64,000 nt of DNA from Apodemia mormo (GCA_036924255.1 JAUPFN010000002.1:12573501-12637500), one strand, 5' to 3'; numbered from the stretch's first letter, positions 1-14,960 are shown. Program-made: numbers and translations. The notes: generated from the letters alone by a model not told the origin.

Positions 1-185
1 TACCTATTCCAGCCGCAATGGCATTAATGTTTGACATTGTCGTGTTCCTACACACTTATACACGTGGTGTTGCCGCACGGATAATAACGCAACGTAACCA
101 TGTTTTGGTGTCTAAAGCTGATGGTTTCTCGTGCAATTAGAAGAGCCATGTGCTTGTTTGTTGCCTATTGATATATATAAAAAAA
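1..185 (+). repeat. Repeat A copy, 5' truncated by window edge
   Basis: This is the first of eighteen pieces of one interspersed family, called repeat A here. A long copy runs about 370 bp, from CCGTGTTGGTCCCGGG through GCCTTACCTATTCCTGCCGC to a 3' end reading TTGTTTGCTATCTTATGAT followed by an A-run. The A-rich 3' end and the frequent 5' truncation suggest a retroposon (SINE or LINE tail), but no A/B box or coding capacity was seen, so the class is open. This copy holds only the 3' half and is diverged. Confidence 0.75.
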
Positions 186-197
186 ACAATTGAATAC

Positions 198-2475
<2,278 letters not shown>

Positions 2476-2479
2476 CCTT

Positions 2480-3800
2480 CTAATACAGTTAGCAAGTTTC
2501 GTGGACTGGTGTAAGATTTCAACTGCTCTTGTTATGAATATTCTGTGTCTTATATTGTAATTTTAGCAGTCTTTCGTTAATTGGCTATTCTCTGACAAAA
2601 CAACAACGTTTGCGACGATTTCCTATTCTTTTAAATACATCAATGTAATTTTGGCTTTGCTATTTAAATCTTTTGGAAATAATAGCTATTTTAAGAAAAA
2701 ATACAGTCGACGCCATTCGATTTGCATTACAAAGGAAATTTTCCACGTACTGAGAACTAAAATTATGTTCCATCTTATTTTAAACTACTTTGAAGTAATA
2801 ACTAACTACACCTTAGACAAATTCTAGTATTTAAATAATGATATGCTATAATCTCTTTGCATTAACTGTCTCAGTGATTTGCTCTATTGCACTGTTTTCT
2901 GTAGATAACGAGATTCAATTCAAATTCCAGTTCAGACAAAAAATCACCGTGATTTTAGAGTCTAGAATACATTATGCAACATATTTCAATAACAGCGCAG
3001 ATATATCTGCTAGTATATAATTACTCTCGGTATTGTAAATATCAATCAATATAATCTTTAAGTTTGCAAAATGTGGTATAACCACATACATCAAGGATTC
3101 AAGGATGTAACGACCCGACTTTCATTTAAATTCTGCCTTAAGTATTCAAGAAATACGATTATGCCCCAATCGATATCAAAAAGACACATGTAGTTGTACT
3201 ACTTTTTAAACTACTTTTTTAAAAGCATGTGTTGTCCGGCTTAAGGAGGCTAGTCCCCGACCGTGGGAATTTAAAATTGAACACACACATCCATATGTTT
3301 CACTAATCATATACGTCGACCATGCGTCACACTAAGGCCCGCACTAGGCCTAGAAATTGTGTATTCATTGCGGATTTTCTTCTGCGACATACGTAATGAC
3401 ACTTACAAAAACCGCAATGTCTATATTTTTCATTAATTTGGCAAAAGTCAAGGTGGAGCCATAGTGAACGCGTTCTACGTGTAGTAATAGATTATGTTAT
3501 TCACAACTGATTGATAACGTATAATTTTGATTAAACTGCGATTAAATACTTAATTACTTAAATAATTAATACTTCAGAATATAATACCAGTCTATGGTAC
3601 GTAAATTAAATGTATATTAAAAGCGACCAAAAGTATTCAATTTTTTTTAATTTATTACAAAATTAATCAAATCGGAACCGATCTTCTCAAGGGGTCATAG
3701 TAATTTACGTATCTATATATGTACATACATTCAGTAACTTAAAAGTACACAGTCTTACAACACGACTTATTTGTAGTTAAATTTAAGTTTTTATTTAATG
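2480..3800. other. Unassigned AT-rich DNA
   Basis: No repeat family or splice-supported exon was seen. A 60-codon frame at 2838-3020 (+) has a hydrophobic start, but no donor site or homology supports it. Confidence 0.5.
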
Positions 3801-3814
3801 TGGGTGAAGCGATT

Positions 3815-4075
3815 GGTGACCGCTCTGTTATTCAAATAGTTAACAACCCTGACTACGCAATCATTGGGGCTCAGGTTTGATTTCCCACATGGTCAGGCAT
3901 TCATATATTGAGGATAGTGTTTGAATTTCTGGGTTTGGGTGTTTAATAAACATATTTGAGTGTTTATATATGTATTTCTATGTATTCATATCATTGAGTA
4001 ATACTCACATAATTAGCAAATAAATTGCTTACTTTGGGGTTAGGTAAATTTGTGTAATTTATATACCGATATTAT
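3815..4075 (+). repeat. tRNA-derived SINE (family S1), old copy
   Basis: This is a diverged copy of the S1 family seen most clearly at 22758-23023. The tRNA-like head is degraded but keeps CCTGACTACGCAATC. The body GGGTTTGGGTGTTTA and the 3' word TTGCTTACTTTGGGGTTAG are clear. Confidence 0.75.
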
Positions 4076-4699
4076 TTTTATTATTCTGATATAAAGTTTG
4101 TTTGTAATTAAATAATCCATCCAAGCGGCACCTATGCTTATAAGTGTTTCATAATTAAAATAAAATAAAATTTACCTCGGAATGTTGATCGATTTTATGT
4201 TTACTAGGACTCACCAGTTAGTCATTCAGTATAACAAGTGGTTTCTCTCATCGCCCCATTTGCCAACTTTAATAGGTCCATTATTGAAAATTTGACTTAA
4301 TCGAACAAGGGAGCTCATGCTCTGAGTTGAACACTGTAACTAGTAGATTAATGCGGAACTCATGCTTTCATTACTTACACCATTTCAAATTATTAACAAT
4401 ATTTTCCACAATATTCTTTAAAAAATGCTGTGGGTTTGTAAATTTATTAAATCTTGATTAACATTGCAATTTTTCTAAGTATTGGCGGATAAATTTTGAA
4501 GTATCATTATTATTCAATATTATGCTACTGTTACGCTTGCACGAATATGTAGGGGAAAATTGGATGAAGTCATATAAGTGTAGTGACTGCATATTTTTGG
4601 TTCACTTTTTTAAGCAATTTTTAAAATTTCTCTTTTAAATACAAGGGTATGTGAACAAAATAAAAAAAAATACTTTGCTAATATAATACAGCGACATAG

Positions 4700-5780
4700 T
4701 AGAAAATATTAAAAATATTTTGAAATTCCCACTACGTATATAGATAGAAATTACTCATTTTGCCCAGTTTTCAAAAATCAAGTTTTCACTAGATCTTCAC
4801 GGTTTAAGATGCCGTCAGTATGTCTATGTATGTATGTGTGTGCAAACATCACACTACTTTTGAACGGCTTGACCTATCGAAACGAGGTTGATGGCATTTA
4901 ATTGGATTTTAATCAACTTAGGCTTTCTGAAAATTTGAACCAATTTGATTCAGGAAATTTTGAGAAATTTGGAATAAATCTCAAAAAAAATTTGACAAAA
5001 TAACATTTTTTAAAAATAACTTCTAGGTTAATGTACCGACTGTATACAAAATCTAATCAGCTCTTTTCCTCAAAAAACTGCGTCCCTTCTATAAATTGAA
5101 CTAATAATTTTTGGACATTTTACAATAATTTAGTACGTGAAAAACTACGTCAAATACCATTTCAAATATTGAACCAAGTTTCCAAAAGTTACTGCTTTAC
5201 AAATATTAATGTTTTGTTATTTACAAGAAAATCATTTCATATTTGTAAAATAAATTTCAGACTTATTTCAGACCTAAACAGCTCTTTTACTTAAAAAACT
5301 TTGTCTAAAACTGTAACTTGGATAAAATCGACTAATTCGTTCGGGATTCATCAATAGCAAAATTTTTTTAACAAACTTTTTTTAAATATTTCTTTATCGT
5401 TTTCAGCCAATTGATTTTGTAGTTAGTAAAACATTTTAGGCTCTAAATTGCATTCAATCGCATTCAAAAGCTTAAAATCGACCATCATTTTGAAAATAAC
5501 CATAATAAAAAAAATGAAATACTGTCAATTTTATAAACTGTATTTTTTTAACTCTTCGAGCCTAAAGTCTCAATTTAGCAGAAAGTTTCAGGGATGGCCT
5601 GCGGAGTTAACCAATTTACAATTTTTTATGAATATAGAAATTTGAATATTACATATGACTCTACAAATACTATAAATATTTTGCACGCCTCTTAACTCAA
5701 AGCATTTGAAGTAGTGTTTCATTTCCAATTTGTCAAAATCAAGCACTTTAGCAAATTTAAAATGCTTCTATGACCACCAA
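4700..5780 (+). repeat. Old dispersed repeat (paired with 11080-11570)
   Basis: Several blocks are shared in order with 11080-11570: a TATGTATGTGTGTG tract, AATAACTTC followed by a gap and CAAAATCTAATCA, then GCGTCAAATACC-like and TTTCAAATATTGAA words. It is non-coding and heavily diverged. The class is unknown. Confidence 0.5.
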
Positions 5781-5784
5781 TTTT

Positions 5785-6370
5785 CATTTATACTATTACG
5801 TGCATCGGGTTCGTAATTGTAAGAAAACGCCACCTATATTAAACCGTGTATTTACAACACTAAGGTACAATACACTACGATGAAATACGTAAATACACTG
5901 ATAAGCTAACGTAAATACACTATACACACTGGTCACACTCGCTGTACTAACAACGAACTTAACCGCCTACGCTGTATCTCTAAAACACTTCTCTTATTCA
6001 CTGTATTACACACTGGTTACTTCCCTTCACACTGGTTGCAAGATTATTCGCAACAATACTGTGACAGGAGTCGACCTAAATTAAGAAAACACTAATTAAT
6101 TTATTTATATTCATTAAAAATTATTTTTGTAGTTATTTCCACAGAACATATTTCGAAACAAAACAGTTTGAAAAAATATTTAGATATACGTGTTCATTTA
6201 TTGTATAGGGATCACGATAACTATCAAAAATACGGACGGTCTCGCGACCGGGTTTTTCATTATTTCTCGAATTTCATACTCTTTCACTTGCTTCGTATTT
6301 TATGTCAATTTAATAGCGTGTTTTTTTATAACAATAAATATTAACAATTTTTTTTCTGTATTTCTTATTC
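5785..6370. other. Unassigned DNA
   Basis: Contains recurring short words such as ACACTGGT and AAATACACT at about 5880-6040, but no family or coding signal that I recognise. Confidence 0.4.
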
Positions 6371-6622
6371 GTAAGATAGCAACAAGGTGATAGCTCTCCT
6401 GATGGATAAAGAAACCATCGCCTATAGACACCTAAGATGTTCATGGTGCCATCCGTTTTTGTCCGTGTTGCAGAATGACAATGCCACACAGATAGGTCTA
6501 CCGACTACCTTACCCTCTAAACCGGAACACGACAATTACAAACACAGACGCTATTGCGGCAGGAATGTGTAAGGCGGTGGTACCAAATACCCGTGCTAGA
6601 CATTGTGGAAATCTACCAAGCT
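6371..6622 (-). repeat. Repeat A copy
   Basis: Begins on the plus strand with a GATAGCAA block near the 3' end and reads through CGCCTATAGACACC and CTACCTTACCCTC to GGTGGTACCA. It is diverged and lacks the 5' quarter. Confidence 0.8.
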
Positions 6623-6684
6623 ATGAAATGTTTGTTGCAAAATATACTTTATTTTGTTAAAATAAAAAATCTTTAGAAAGTCTT

Positions 6685-7082
6685 CCCTTGTGTTGGTCCC
6701 AGACTCCTTTGAAGAATAGGCCAACTACCGTTCTACCAGGCAGGTCGTAAAAGGCAACCAATTAGCTATAAGAGTCACTACCATCGTAGCTACTAGATGA
6801 TAGATTTCTGCATTGTCTCGCCCGGGTCTGGTTCCACCGCCTTACCTATTCCTGCCGTAATAGCGTCAATGTTTGTTACTGTCGTGTTCCGGTTTAGAGG
6901 GTAAGGTAGTCGGTAGACCTATCCGTGTGTAGGGTAAGGTAGCCGGTTAACTTATGCATGTGGCATTAGACCTCGCCACAAGAAAGCAACGCACCATTAA
7001 CACCTTTGGTATCTATAGGCGATGGTTGACTCCATCAGGAGACCCATCTGCTTGTTTGCAATCTTATGATATATATTAAAAA
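6685..7082 (+). repeat. Repeat A copy, near full length
   Basis: Extends from TGTGTTGGTCCCAGACTCC to CTTATGATATATTAAAAAAG. With the preceding minus copy it forms an inverted pair about 60 bp apart. Confidence 0.85.
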
Positions 7083-8229
7083 AGTAAATTGTTGCTTACT
7101 ACTGGCTTAATTTTATAAATTATTATCGTGAATAAAGTTTTTCATAATAATTAAAAATATTTTCATAATAATACTATTATGAGAGTTTAAGTAAGCATAA
7201 GCGATTGATTACACTCGCAACCCACCCTGATGGAATATTTACGTCAGAAAATCATTTTAAATCGACGTGGTTTCGCCTTTGACTCTAGGGGGCTACTGAA
7301 ATTTTTGATGGACGTTTTTAAAAATTCGTTTTGATATTTTACCGATTAAATTCTTCATATAAATTTGTATGGAAGATGGTGGATAAAAATATTATGCATC
7401 TTTGTATTAAAATTACTTTTTTATAAGGTCGTTTAATAAAAAACTAAGACGGTGAAAGTGTAATATAGTACTTTATTAAAAAATAATTCTAAAAATTTTA
7501 AAAATTGTTGGCCAAGAAATACTTTAATTTTTGCAAACGGAAAAGGTCGATTTTTAGGTTTTGGGTGAAGTTTACGATTTTTTTTCTACAAAACTAAGGA
7601 ATATTTTGAAAATATCTCTTGGTGAAACTGTTAACAGTTTCATAATGATTATCACCGAATTTTTCTAGAAAGCAATTCCGTATATTCATTAAGGAATTTT
7701 GAAAACCGCAACACTCGTTTTAGCAGTTTTTAGGGAATGGGGCCTTAATATAACTTAACTGTACATATTATTATGTGTTGATACATTGATACATACACAC
7801 ACAAGATAATAATAATAATGTTGGCTAAGCGTTGTTTACGTCTTTGGAGATATAATCTATAATTATATTAAGTAAAAGCGTTGTGCCCCTTTTTACGATA
7901 ATTACATAAACGAAGGAGTATGAAATTTAGCACATTTAAAGTTTACAAGGAGAAAGAGTGAAGAAAGCCAATATTTTTATATAATACTCGTATTCATTAG
8001 AAACACATTAAATTAATAAAAATAAATATTACACACGCTACCGTTTTTTGACACATATCATAATTAAATATGTAAGTATACCATTTTACTTATGTTTAAA
8101 ATCTGTTATCAAACTGAGAAGAGATTTTTTTGTTTACGGTCTATGGTCAAACAAAGTTATAGAATTGTGGTGAAATGATGACCAGAGGGCAATTGTTAGT
8201 TGGTTATTATACCATTACATACAAATTTT
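7083..8229. other. Unassigned AT-rich DNA
   Basis: No recognisable gene or repeat family. There is a short ATA/ATG-rich patch near 7800. Confidence 0.4.
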
Positions 8230-8975
8230 TGTTTTTCAGTTGAAATTCTCGAATCGAATTTTGAAAGATCGCAGCATCAAAGTTGTCGGTGATGACGTAT
8301 GCTCTGAGGCGGAAACAATTAATACTGGCGTACCACAAGGCTCTGTGCTATCTCCTACGCTGTTTTTTCTGCACATTAATGATATGCTGCTGAATAACAG
8401 TATTCTTTGCTATGCAGACGATAGTACGGGAGATGCGTAAATGTAAATGAGATTCAGAATAGGTTTGTTTCGGAAATTTAGACACAGTCTGAAACGGGTC
8501 TCAAATTGGGGTGATTAAAAATTTGTTACATTTAACCCTAAAAGAAAAAGAAAAAGAACCCTTTATTAAAACTCCTCTATTTCAGGGCACTCCCCTTACC
8601 ATGTACAACAGTATATTAAGCGTCGAAATTGCAAGCGACTTCCTCTTTCGCCATCACTTGGAGGTTAAAGCTTAGTTAGCTTTCTAGGAACTGGAGTTAT
8701 TGAATCGTGATAGACGGTACTTCACGCCTAGCCATGTACTGATTCTCTATAAGTTCGGCTGCCTTTTGGCCGGACATTTGGGCCGGTACTTCCATTTGAC
8801 AAAATCCAATGCAGACTGGAGCGTCTAGTTGACAAAACTATTCTCACCTACGTTTTTTACCGGAGAGACGTTGGATCTCTATGTGTGTTCTACAGTCTGT
8901 ATAATGGGGAGTGTTTTGATGAGCTTTTCGATTTAATACCGGCATGCATCCACGTACCGTCATCGCACTACATAT
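8230..8975 (+). pseudogene. LINE reverse-transcriptase fragment, decayed
   Basis: The frame at about 8240-8440 encodes a reverse-transcriptase core: LKDRSIKVV, then TGVPQGSVLSPTLF and CYADDSTGDA. These match the palm motifs of the intact LINE at 24809-27931 (LADRSIKVV, AGVPQGCVLSPTLF, CYADDSTGDA), so this is an older member of the same family. Downstream similarity continues through stops and frameshifts. Near 8890 the frame reads CVFYSLYNGECFDELFDLIPA, against CVFYRIYHGECSDELFGLIPA in the intact copy. The endonuclease and N-terminal RT are missing (5' truncated). It is non-functional. Confidence 0.85.
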
Positions 8976-8979
8976 CATA

Positions 8980-9281
8980 GGGGGCCATCCATAGATTACG
9001 TCACACGAATTTTATTATTTTTTGACCCTCCCCCGTCCTTGTCACAGCTGGTCACATTTGTGAGCACCCCACCCCCCCTACCTTGTGTGATGTCACATAT
9101 TTTACAATTTTACATTGGAAAAATGATCTTCGATTATTTTTTATCCATATAGTTATTATATTTAAAATAAAATGTGATGTCACAAAATTTGGGACCCCTC
9201 CCCACCCCTTGTCACACAATCTCACACTTCTTCGACCTCCTCCCTCCCCCTTAACGTGTGACGTAATTTATGGATGGCCCC
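8980..9281. mobile_element. MITE with about 27-bp terminal inverted repeats
   Basis: The left end GGGGCCATCCATAGATTACG is repeated inverted at the right end (about 9255-9281) with one mismatch and one extra G. TA flanks both ends (8978-8979 and 9282-9283), so the likely target duplication is TA. The inside is C-rich on the plus strand with repeated GTCACA words and no coding frame. It abuts the dead LINE fragment. Confidence 0.8.
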
Positions 9282-9289
9282 TAGTAAGG

Positions 9290-9945
9290 GATTCCACCCA
9301 CACCGGTGCTAGTGTTTACTACTAGATCATCCATCCACATTTTCACATTTAATGGTAGTAAATAACACCAAGATGACTAATAGTCAACCTGATTAACATA
9401 TACAAGCGCAAAATAATCCGATACGCCTGTCCAGTGTGAGGAAAATTGTTTTAGCTATTTCTGAGAATATATTGTACAGATTACTGCTATTGTAGTAGCG
9501 GTGTGTAGTTCACGAATGAATCCTTCAAATGAAGTACTTCATTTCAAATACATCATTCCTTCATTAGTTCAGTTGAATTTCATTTAGTTCACTACTTCAT
9601 CTAGTTCTAGTCCATCGTGATACATAAGTAATCTATGCATCGTGGAACGCCGAACGTCAGACAAGTGAACGAAATACGAATTGAAGTACGTTGACTGACC
9701 CGAGCACTGGCGATGGCTGATCGTATTAAACGAATCTAACCGAGCACCTACACACACGCGCGCGATTTGCTATCCACATCGCTATCACATATTATATTTT
9801 GTACTGATACCTCTTAGTCATCGGATTTTAGGCGAAAAGTTATTTATGACCTTTATTACATTACGTTAAAGTACATTTCAATTTCATTACTGCATTTGTT
9901 TATAAATGACAATAATATTTATTTATAATCCCATTACTACTATTT
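9290..9945 (+). repeat. Left part of an element rich in GAAGTACTTC words
   Basis: TGAAGTACTTCATT and TTCATTnnTTCA words recur at 9525-9605 and again at 10560-10680, with repeat A (9950-10318) between. This suggests one older palindrome-rich element split by repeat A. No clear termini were found. Confidence 0.4.
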
Positions 9946-9949
9946 TGTA

Positions 9950-10318
9950 CATTTTTTTTTATGTCATAAGATAGCAAACAAGCAGATGGGTCTCCTGATG
10001 GAATCAACCATCGCCCATAGATACCAAAGATGTTAATGGTGCGTTGCTATCTTGTGGCAAGGTCTAATGCCACATGCATAAGTTTACCGGCTACCTTACC
10101 CTCCAAACCGGAACACGACAGCGACAAGCAATGACGCTATTGCGGCAGGAATAGGTAATGGGGTGGTACCAGACCCGGGCGAGACAATGCAGAACTTGAC
10201 CACCTAGTAGCCACGATGGTAGTGACTCGATAGCCAATCGGTCGCATTTTACGACCTACCTGGCAGAACGGCAGTTGGCCTATTCTTCAAAGGAGGCTGG
10301 GACCAACACGGCGAAAAA
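9950..10318 (-). repeat. Repeat A copy, near full length
   Basis: Nearly complete minus copy from a T-run plus ATGTCATAAGATAGCAAAC to GGGACCAACACGG. Confidence 0.9.
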
Positions 10319-10319
10319 C

Positions 10320-10740
10320 GTAATTGATTTTGAAAAGTATAGTCAAAAGATACTGTAGTAATTATTTTATAGTTGAATAAACAATTCTGTGCTTGAATGG
10401 GAACGAGTTCCAAATGCCAAACGAAATCAAAGGCCACGGTATGATCAACTGAACTACTGAAGTAGGTGAAGTCAATTAACATTGACGAAGTGAAGGAGTT
10501 AAGTACTATGAGACATTCTGCGCATGTCTCATAATACTTTACACTGACTTTCATTCATACATTAGATGGACTAGATTAATCATAAAATTCACTGAAGGAA
10601 ATGAAGTACTGAACTAAACCAATGAAGTACTTCATTGGGCGAGAAGAAGTACTTCATTCATTTCATTTCATTGACACATTTTGCGCATGTCTATATTGTA
10701 GTATAATTTTTAGCTTACTAAAAAATTATAATTATTTTTA
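10320..10740 (+). repeat. Right part of the GAAGTACTTC-rich element
   Basis: Contains AATGAAGTACTTCATTGG and AAGTACTTCATTCATTTC at 10560-10670, mirroring words at 9525-9605. The minus frame across here is not supported as a gene. Confidence 0.4.
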
Positions 10741-11079
10741 TTGCTACGCTATTTGTCACCTAGAATGTACGGTGATGATAGTCGAGGTGACGTTATAATT
10801 GTTATAGCGTGATATAGGTTTAATTGAATTTTGTAGCGTTGCGTTGAAGATTGCTTGACGTAGACAATACTTCCCCTAAGACTAAAGGTCAATCAAATCA
10901 AATATATTGTATTCAAATAAACCTTTACTTTAATTAGGCATTTTTAATGTGACTACATTTTTGTAAATACTACCGAATCGGAACGCGGTCACACACTGAG
11001 AAGACCCGGCGGAAAAATCTCAACGAGCTATTAATTTTAGGCTTTTTGGCTTCTAAATAATATGAGATTTTAGAATACT

Positions 11080-11570
11080 CTTTTTGACTTCCCGCTAAAT
11101 GAAGTTAATAGTCATTTCTCATCAGATCTTCGTGTTTTGAGGTCCTAGAAACTTTTCCGACTGTTTGCACGGTGATATCAGTATGTGTGAATGTATGTGT
11201 GTGTGTGTGTGTGTGTGTGAGTGTGTGTGTGTGATTTTGATAAGTTTTAAAAAAACTTTAACAAACTTTCGGACACCATGTTTTTTCAAATAACTTCCAG
11301 ACTAATAATGGTCCGATTGATTTCAAAATCTAATCAACTATTTTCTAACCTAAAAAAAGCTTTTAGCTAAATTATAATATAGTTTAATTAGTGCCGGAAT
11401 AATTGTAGACAAGAAATATTGCAAAAAAATAGTATTAGTTTAAAAATCTCTAGGTTATAGCAACTTTGAGGTTTTTAAAATAATAAATGCGTCAAATACC
11501 GTCAATTGCATCTTTTCAAATATTGAAATAGTGTTGTTCTCCAATTTTGTCCGGGTCACCACTGAAAAAT
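11080..11570 (+). repeat. Old dispersed repeat with (TG)n
   Basis: Shares ordered blocks with 4700-5780. It contains a (GT)n microsatellite at about 11190-11232. Confidence 0.5.
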
Positions 11571-11576
11571 AGAATA

Positions 11577-11893
11577 TCCGCCTGTCAGGCAGTTCGTAAA
11601 AGGCAAATGTTTATCTCTACGTATCATTACTAACTTCGACTCTAAGTAGAGTTCGCAACGTCTCGCCCGGGTATATGGAACCACCGCCTTACCTATTCCT
11701 GTCGCAATAGCGTCAATGCTTGTGACTGTCGTGTTCTTGTTTCAAAGGTTAAGTAGCCGGTGAACTTATGCATAAAGCATTTACACCCCGCCTCACGGAT
11801 TGCAATGCACCATTAGCATCTTTAGTGTATATAGGCGATGGCTGTCTCTTTCTATCAGAAGAGCCATCTGCTTGTTTGTTATCTTATAATATA
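11577..11893 (+). repeat. Repeat A copy, 5' truncated
   Basis: Starts at CTGTCAGGCAGTTCGTAAAA and ends CTTGTTTGTTATCTTATAAT plus A-rich sequence. Confidence 0.85.
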
Positions 11894-12007
11894 AAAACAA
11901 ATAACAAATGCAAAAGACAGTAGGTGAATGTAATAGCGCGATATTTCTCGGGAAAACGTCTACAACAGAATAAGTGGACGAGAAATTCATCAAATCCTCA
12001 GACCGCC

Positions 12008-12390
12008 TCTGTGATCTAGTACTCCGGCGTTGGCGTTGACCATGTGAGGTCCCGGTATCGATTACCGGGTCGGGTAATTAAAAAACTGATATTGTCTAAG
12101 TTTTCTAATAAAAATAATTTTGCCCGAGATTGGAAAGTGCCCGGTTGGCGGTAGGCTTGCCACCTATGAAATTTCTGGGACTGAGTATCACTTGTGGGTG
12201 CACTTGTACCTCTGCAAAATGAGGTAAAGATTTGAATTAAATTAATGGCTACCAGGCAAGCAGGTGAAAACAGGTAAGTGAATATAGATGACTGCACCGA
12301 TCTGTTTACTAATCAAAATATATATCAAAATAAAGATGATTTATTTTACCCTTCGGGGATAGAGGCGTGCAGATACTTTTTTCCTCAGAA
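12008..12390 (+). repeat. tRNA-derived SINE-like element (family S3)
   Basis: The head resembles a tRNA: GTGATCTAGTAC is A-box-like and GGTCCCGGTATCGATTACCGG is B-box-like. The tail ACCCTTCGGGGATAGAGGCG matches a SINE end that I associate with Lepidoptera; a related tail lies at 44280-44375. Confidence 0.6.
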
Positions 12391-12394
12391 TAGG

Positions 12395-13030
12395 TCAAGT
12401 AAATCTAGTCCATGATTTATATATAACTCTGTGGCGCCGCTAGTCCGCACCGCTGAAGGGTCATAGTAATGGAAGAACCAGCGGGCCAGCTATTGTCAGG
12501 TGACGCCATAACTGTGGAGGTTGATGACGTCACACAAGGACAAGTAAGGGGAAAATGAAGATCCTCCCAGCCAGACAAGGTGTACTGCCTGGGGACCGAA
12601 GTCCATTTGAGAAGCGTTGAAACTTGTATATAGTGTGTACAAGATAAATAATTGTGATATTGCGATTAAGGATTTTATTTTTAATTTCATTTATTTCCAT
12701 TTTTTATTATTTTTTCTGGTAGCGGTTGTAGATTTATTGAACCGCTACAACTCTACAAAACCCAAGTTTGTGCGTTAGCGGCTAAAATGTCCCTTTGTCG
12801 TGTATTTTGGCTAGGTTCTGAGATAGTCGTTGGTAGCTCGTGTGATTCCTAGATTGATAGAAAAGGTTAATGAAATTTATTCAGGGTCAACCTCGTCGAA
12901 ATCGAATCGAGTTTCAGTAGCAGCTCAAAATCTGATCTCAGATGAGTTTATAAAGCTAATAGTCCTAAATATCGCAAAGAACAAGTGATAGTCGTTATCA
13001 GGTCAGTAAAATTTATTATTCTCCTTGTTG
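12395..13030. other. Unassigned DNA with a small hairpin
   Basis: GC-richer patches at 12430-12620. A 9-bp hairpin, GTAGCGGTT paired with AACCGCTAC, lies at about 12719-12748. It could be part of a degraded transposon, but no termini were found. Confidence 0.35.
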
Positions 13031-13485
13031 ATCTAAGCCTGTATTTATAGTTCCGTATCTCATAAAAAAAAAAACCCTTTTATATCACTTCCTTGTCCGT
13101 CTGTCCATCTATTTGTCTGTCAAGGCCCCTTTTTTCAAGATCGCATAAAGATATCAAGTTGAAATTTATATTAAATACTCGGGTCTTCGGTCTCTCTCAG
13201 CTGTAAAAAAGTCAACACGATCAAAAGATTTTGCGATTTTTTTGCGATTTCAAACGGGAATCAAAACTTTTTGGGTACTTCTGTCGACCTAGGTCAATTA
13301 TGAAATTTGGCAGGAAGCAATACCTTACAGCACACATGTAAACAGAAAAATCCGAAAACCGTAAATTTTTAATTACTACAAAAACAAAACGCGATTAAAA
13401 AGATTTTGTTGAATTTATGTCGCATATTTTGTGATTTCACAAAAGAAAGAAAATTCTCATAGGGTACTTACTTCCTTCGACTTAT
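13030..13485 (+). repeat. Dispersed lepidopteran-type repeat
   Basis: The TTGTCCGTCTGTCCATCTAT block, then ATCAAGTTGAAATTTATA and ATACTCGGGTCT, then repeated GATTTTGCGATTT, resemble a non-coding repeat common in lepidopteran introns. The class is not determined. Confidence 0.5.
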
Positions 13486-13487
13486 CT

Positions 13488-13672
13488 TCTATATATATAA
13501 AAATCAGTTGCCGTTCGTTAGTCTCGCTAAAACTCGAGTACGGCTGGACCGATTTGGCTAATTTTGGTTGTGAATTAATTGTTGAAGTCCAGGGAAGGTT
13601 TAAAAGGTGAAAAAATATAGAAAAAAATAAGAGTAGTTGAAAAGGCAGGACACCGTTTGCCGGGTCAGCTAG
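13488..13672 (+). mobile_element. Short non-autonomous Helitron-like element (type H1)
   Basis: Begins TCTATATATATAAAAATCAG, carries AAAACTCGAGTACGGCTGG, and ends GCCGGGTCAGCTAG. A TC start and CTAG end without inverted repeats fit Helitrons. The family resembles the lepidopteran Lep1-type elements as I recall them. Sister copies are at 62296-62482 (+) and 43803-43982 (-). Confidence 0.75.
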
Positions 13673-13734
13673 TAATCATTAAATTAATGTGTAGCTAAGT
13701 TTACCTACAAGTTTGTACCAAACTCTCGGTACTC

Positions 13735-14025
13735 GGTTTCTTGAAGAATACATCAATTGACGAACTGCTAGGCATCTCGTAAAAGGCTAGAGAGGGCTAA
13801 AACCTGGCAACGTGAGCAGTGACTAGGTGATAAACTTCTGCAAACTCTCGACCGCGTTTAGTACTACCACCTAACCTACTCCTGTCGCTCAATTATACAT
13901 GTATCATTCCAACTCTGCCACATGAATAGCAACGTAACATTAAACTCTTTGGTTTATAAGGCGAAGACTATCCTTTCCATCAGGAGCACCACCTGCTTGT
14001 TTGCTATCCTATGAAATAAAAGAAT
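13735..14025 (+). repeat. Repeat A copy, diverged
   Basis: Contains CTGCTAGGCATCTCGTAAAA and ends CTTGTTTGCTATCCTATGAA plus A-rich sequence. Confidence 0.75.
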
Positions 14026-14254
14026 AATCGTCACTTGATAACTGACTAACCTGTAAACATTGACGATTATTTATTCTGCTTGCTCTGCAACTAAACAGAA
14101 GTGACGATATTTTTACTAGCTGTTTTGTGGATCATTTTGCCATCTAACAATAGGCCTGAACCCAGTATTCTGTGGCTGAACTAACCCGCTAAATAACATA
14201 ATAATAAATGTACGGACAAGCCCCATCTTCTACAGATTAGTTATTAAGTAGCAG

Positions 14255-14550
14255 ATAAAGTAGGCAAGCAGATGGATCTCCTGACACTAATAGAAACTAG
14301 CGCCTATAGATATAATATGTAAACGGTTCTGTCTGTGTAGCGAGATGGCCATGCCACATCCATAAATTTACAATGACAAGTACTGACGCTATTGAGACAG
14401 GAATAGGTAAAGCGTGGTATCAGACCCGGGCGAGACAATGAAAAATTTTACCACCTAGTAGCCATGTTTGTAGTGACTTGCATAGCCAATCGCTTACCAC
14501 TTACGAACTGCTTTGAAGGACGGCAGATGGTCTGTTCCTTAAAGGTGAAA
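14255..14550 (-). repeat. Repeat A copy, diverged
   Basis: Begins GGCAAGCAGATGGATCTCCT and reads through GACGCTATTGAGACAGGAAT to CGGCAGATGGTCTGTTCC. It is inverted relative to the copy 230 bp upstream. Confidence 0.8.
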
Positions 14551-14639
14551 CACACCTGGTAAATTTCTACATATTATGTTTATTTTCAATAGTTATTTTT
14601 CATTTACTTTGTTTTCAGACTCTTTTGTTTCACCATAAG

Positions 14640-14960
14640 GTTAATATACAGTTACTTGATATGTATCCATGTATCTATATTTCTATGTGTGTTGTATAAA
14701 TTATATTTGTTGTGTTTATAAGTATGGATATGTAGGTATTTATGTATAAATCAATATTTAAAAATGTATTTATGAGTGTGGCATTAAAATTTAAGTGCAA
14801 TTAAAGATAATTTGTTTAGGGGCACACAGTTTACATTCTCTTACATACATTCTCTTGGCCCAAAGATTGACTGGTGTATAATGCCATCAGGTGTTAAGTT
14901 CGCCTTTTATACTAAAAATGTATATTTTTGGTGAATAATAACGTTAAAATGAATAAATAT
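14640..14960 (+). repeat. LINE 3'-end-like fragment
   Basis: TTCTCTTGGCCCAAAGATTG and GTTAAGTTCGCCTTTTATAC resemble the non-coding 3' end of a lepidopteran CR1-type LINE. A related piece with an (AAAT)n tail is at 54180-54340. Confidence 0.45.

Noticed and set aside
2838..3020. 60-codon plus frame with hydrophobic N-terminus
   Set aside because: No donor site, conserved motif or following exon; single short frames like this are expected in AT-rich DNA.
5448..5645. 65-codon plus frame
   Set aside because: Lies in an old dispersed repeat and has no domain or codon signal.
10249..10554. 101-codon minus frame
   Set aside because: Runs across the edge of repeat A into a palindrome-rich repeat.
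12016..12297. 93-codon minus frame
   Set aside because: Antisense to a tRNA-derived SINE-like element.
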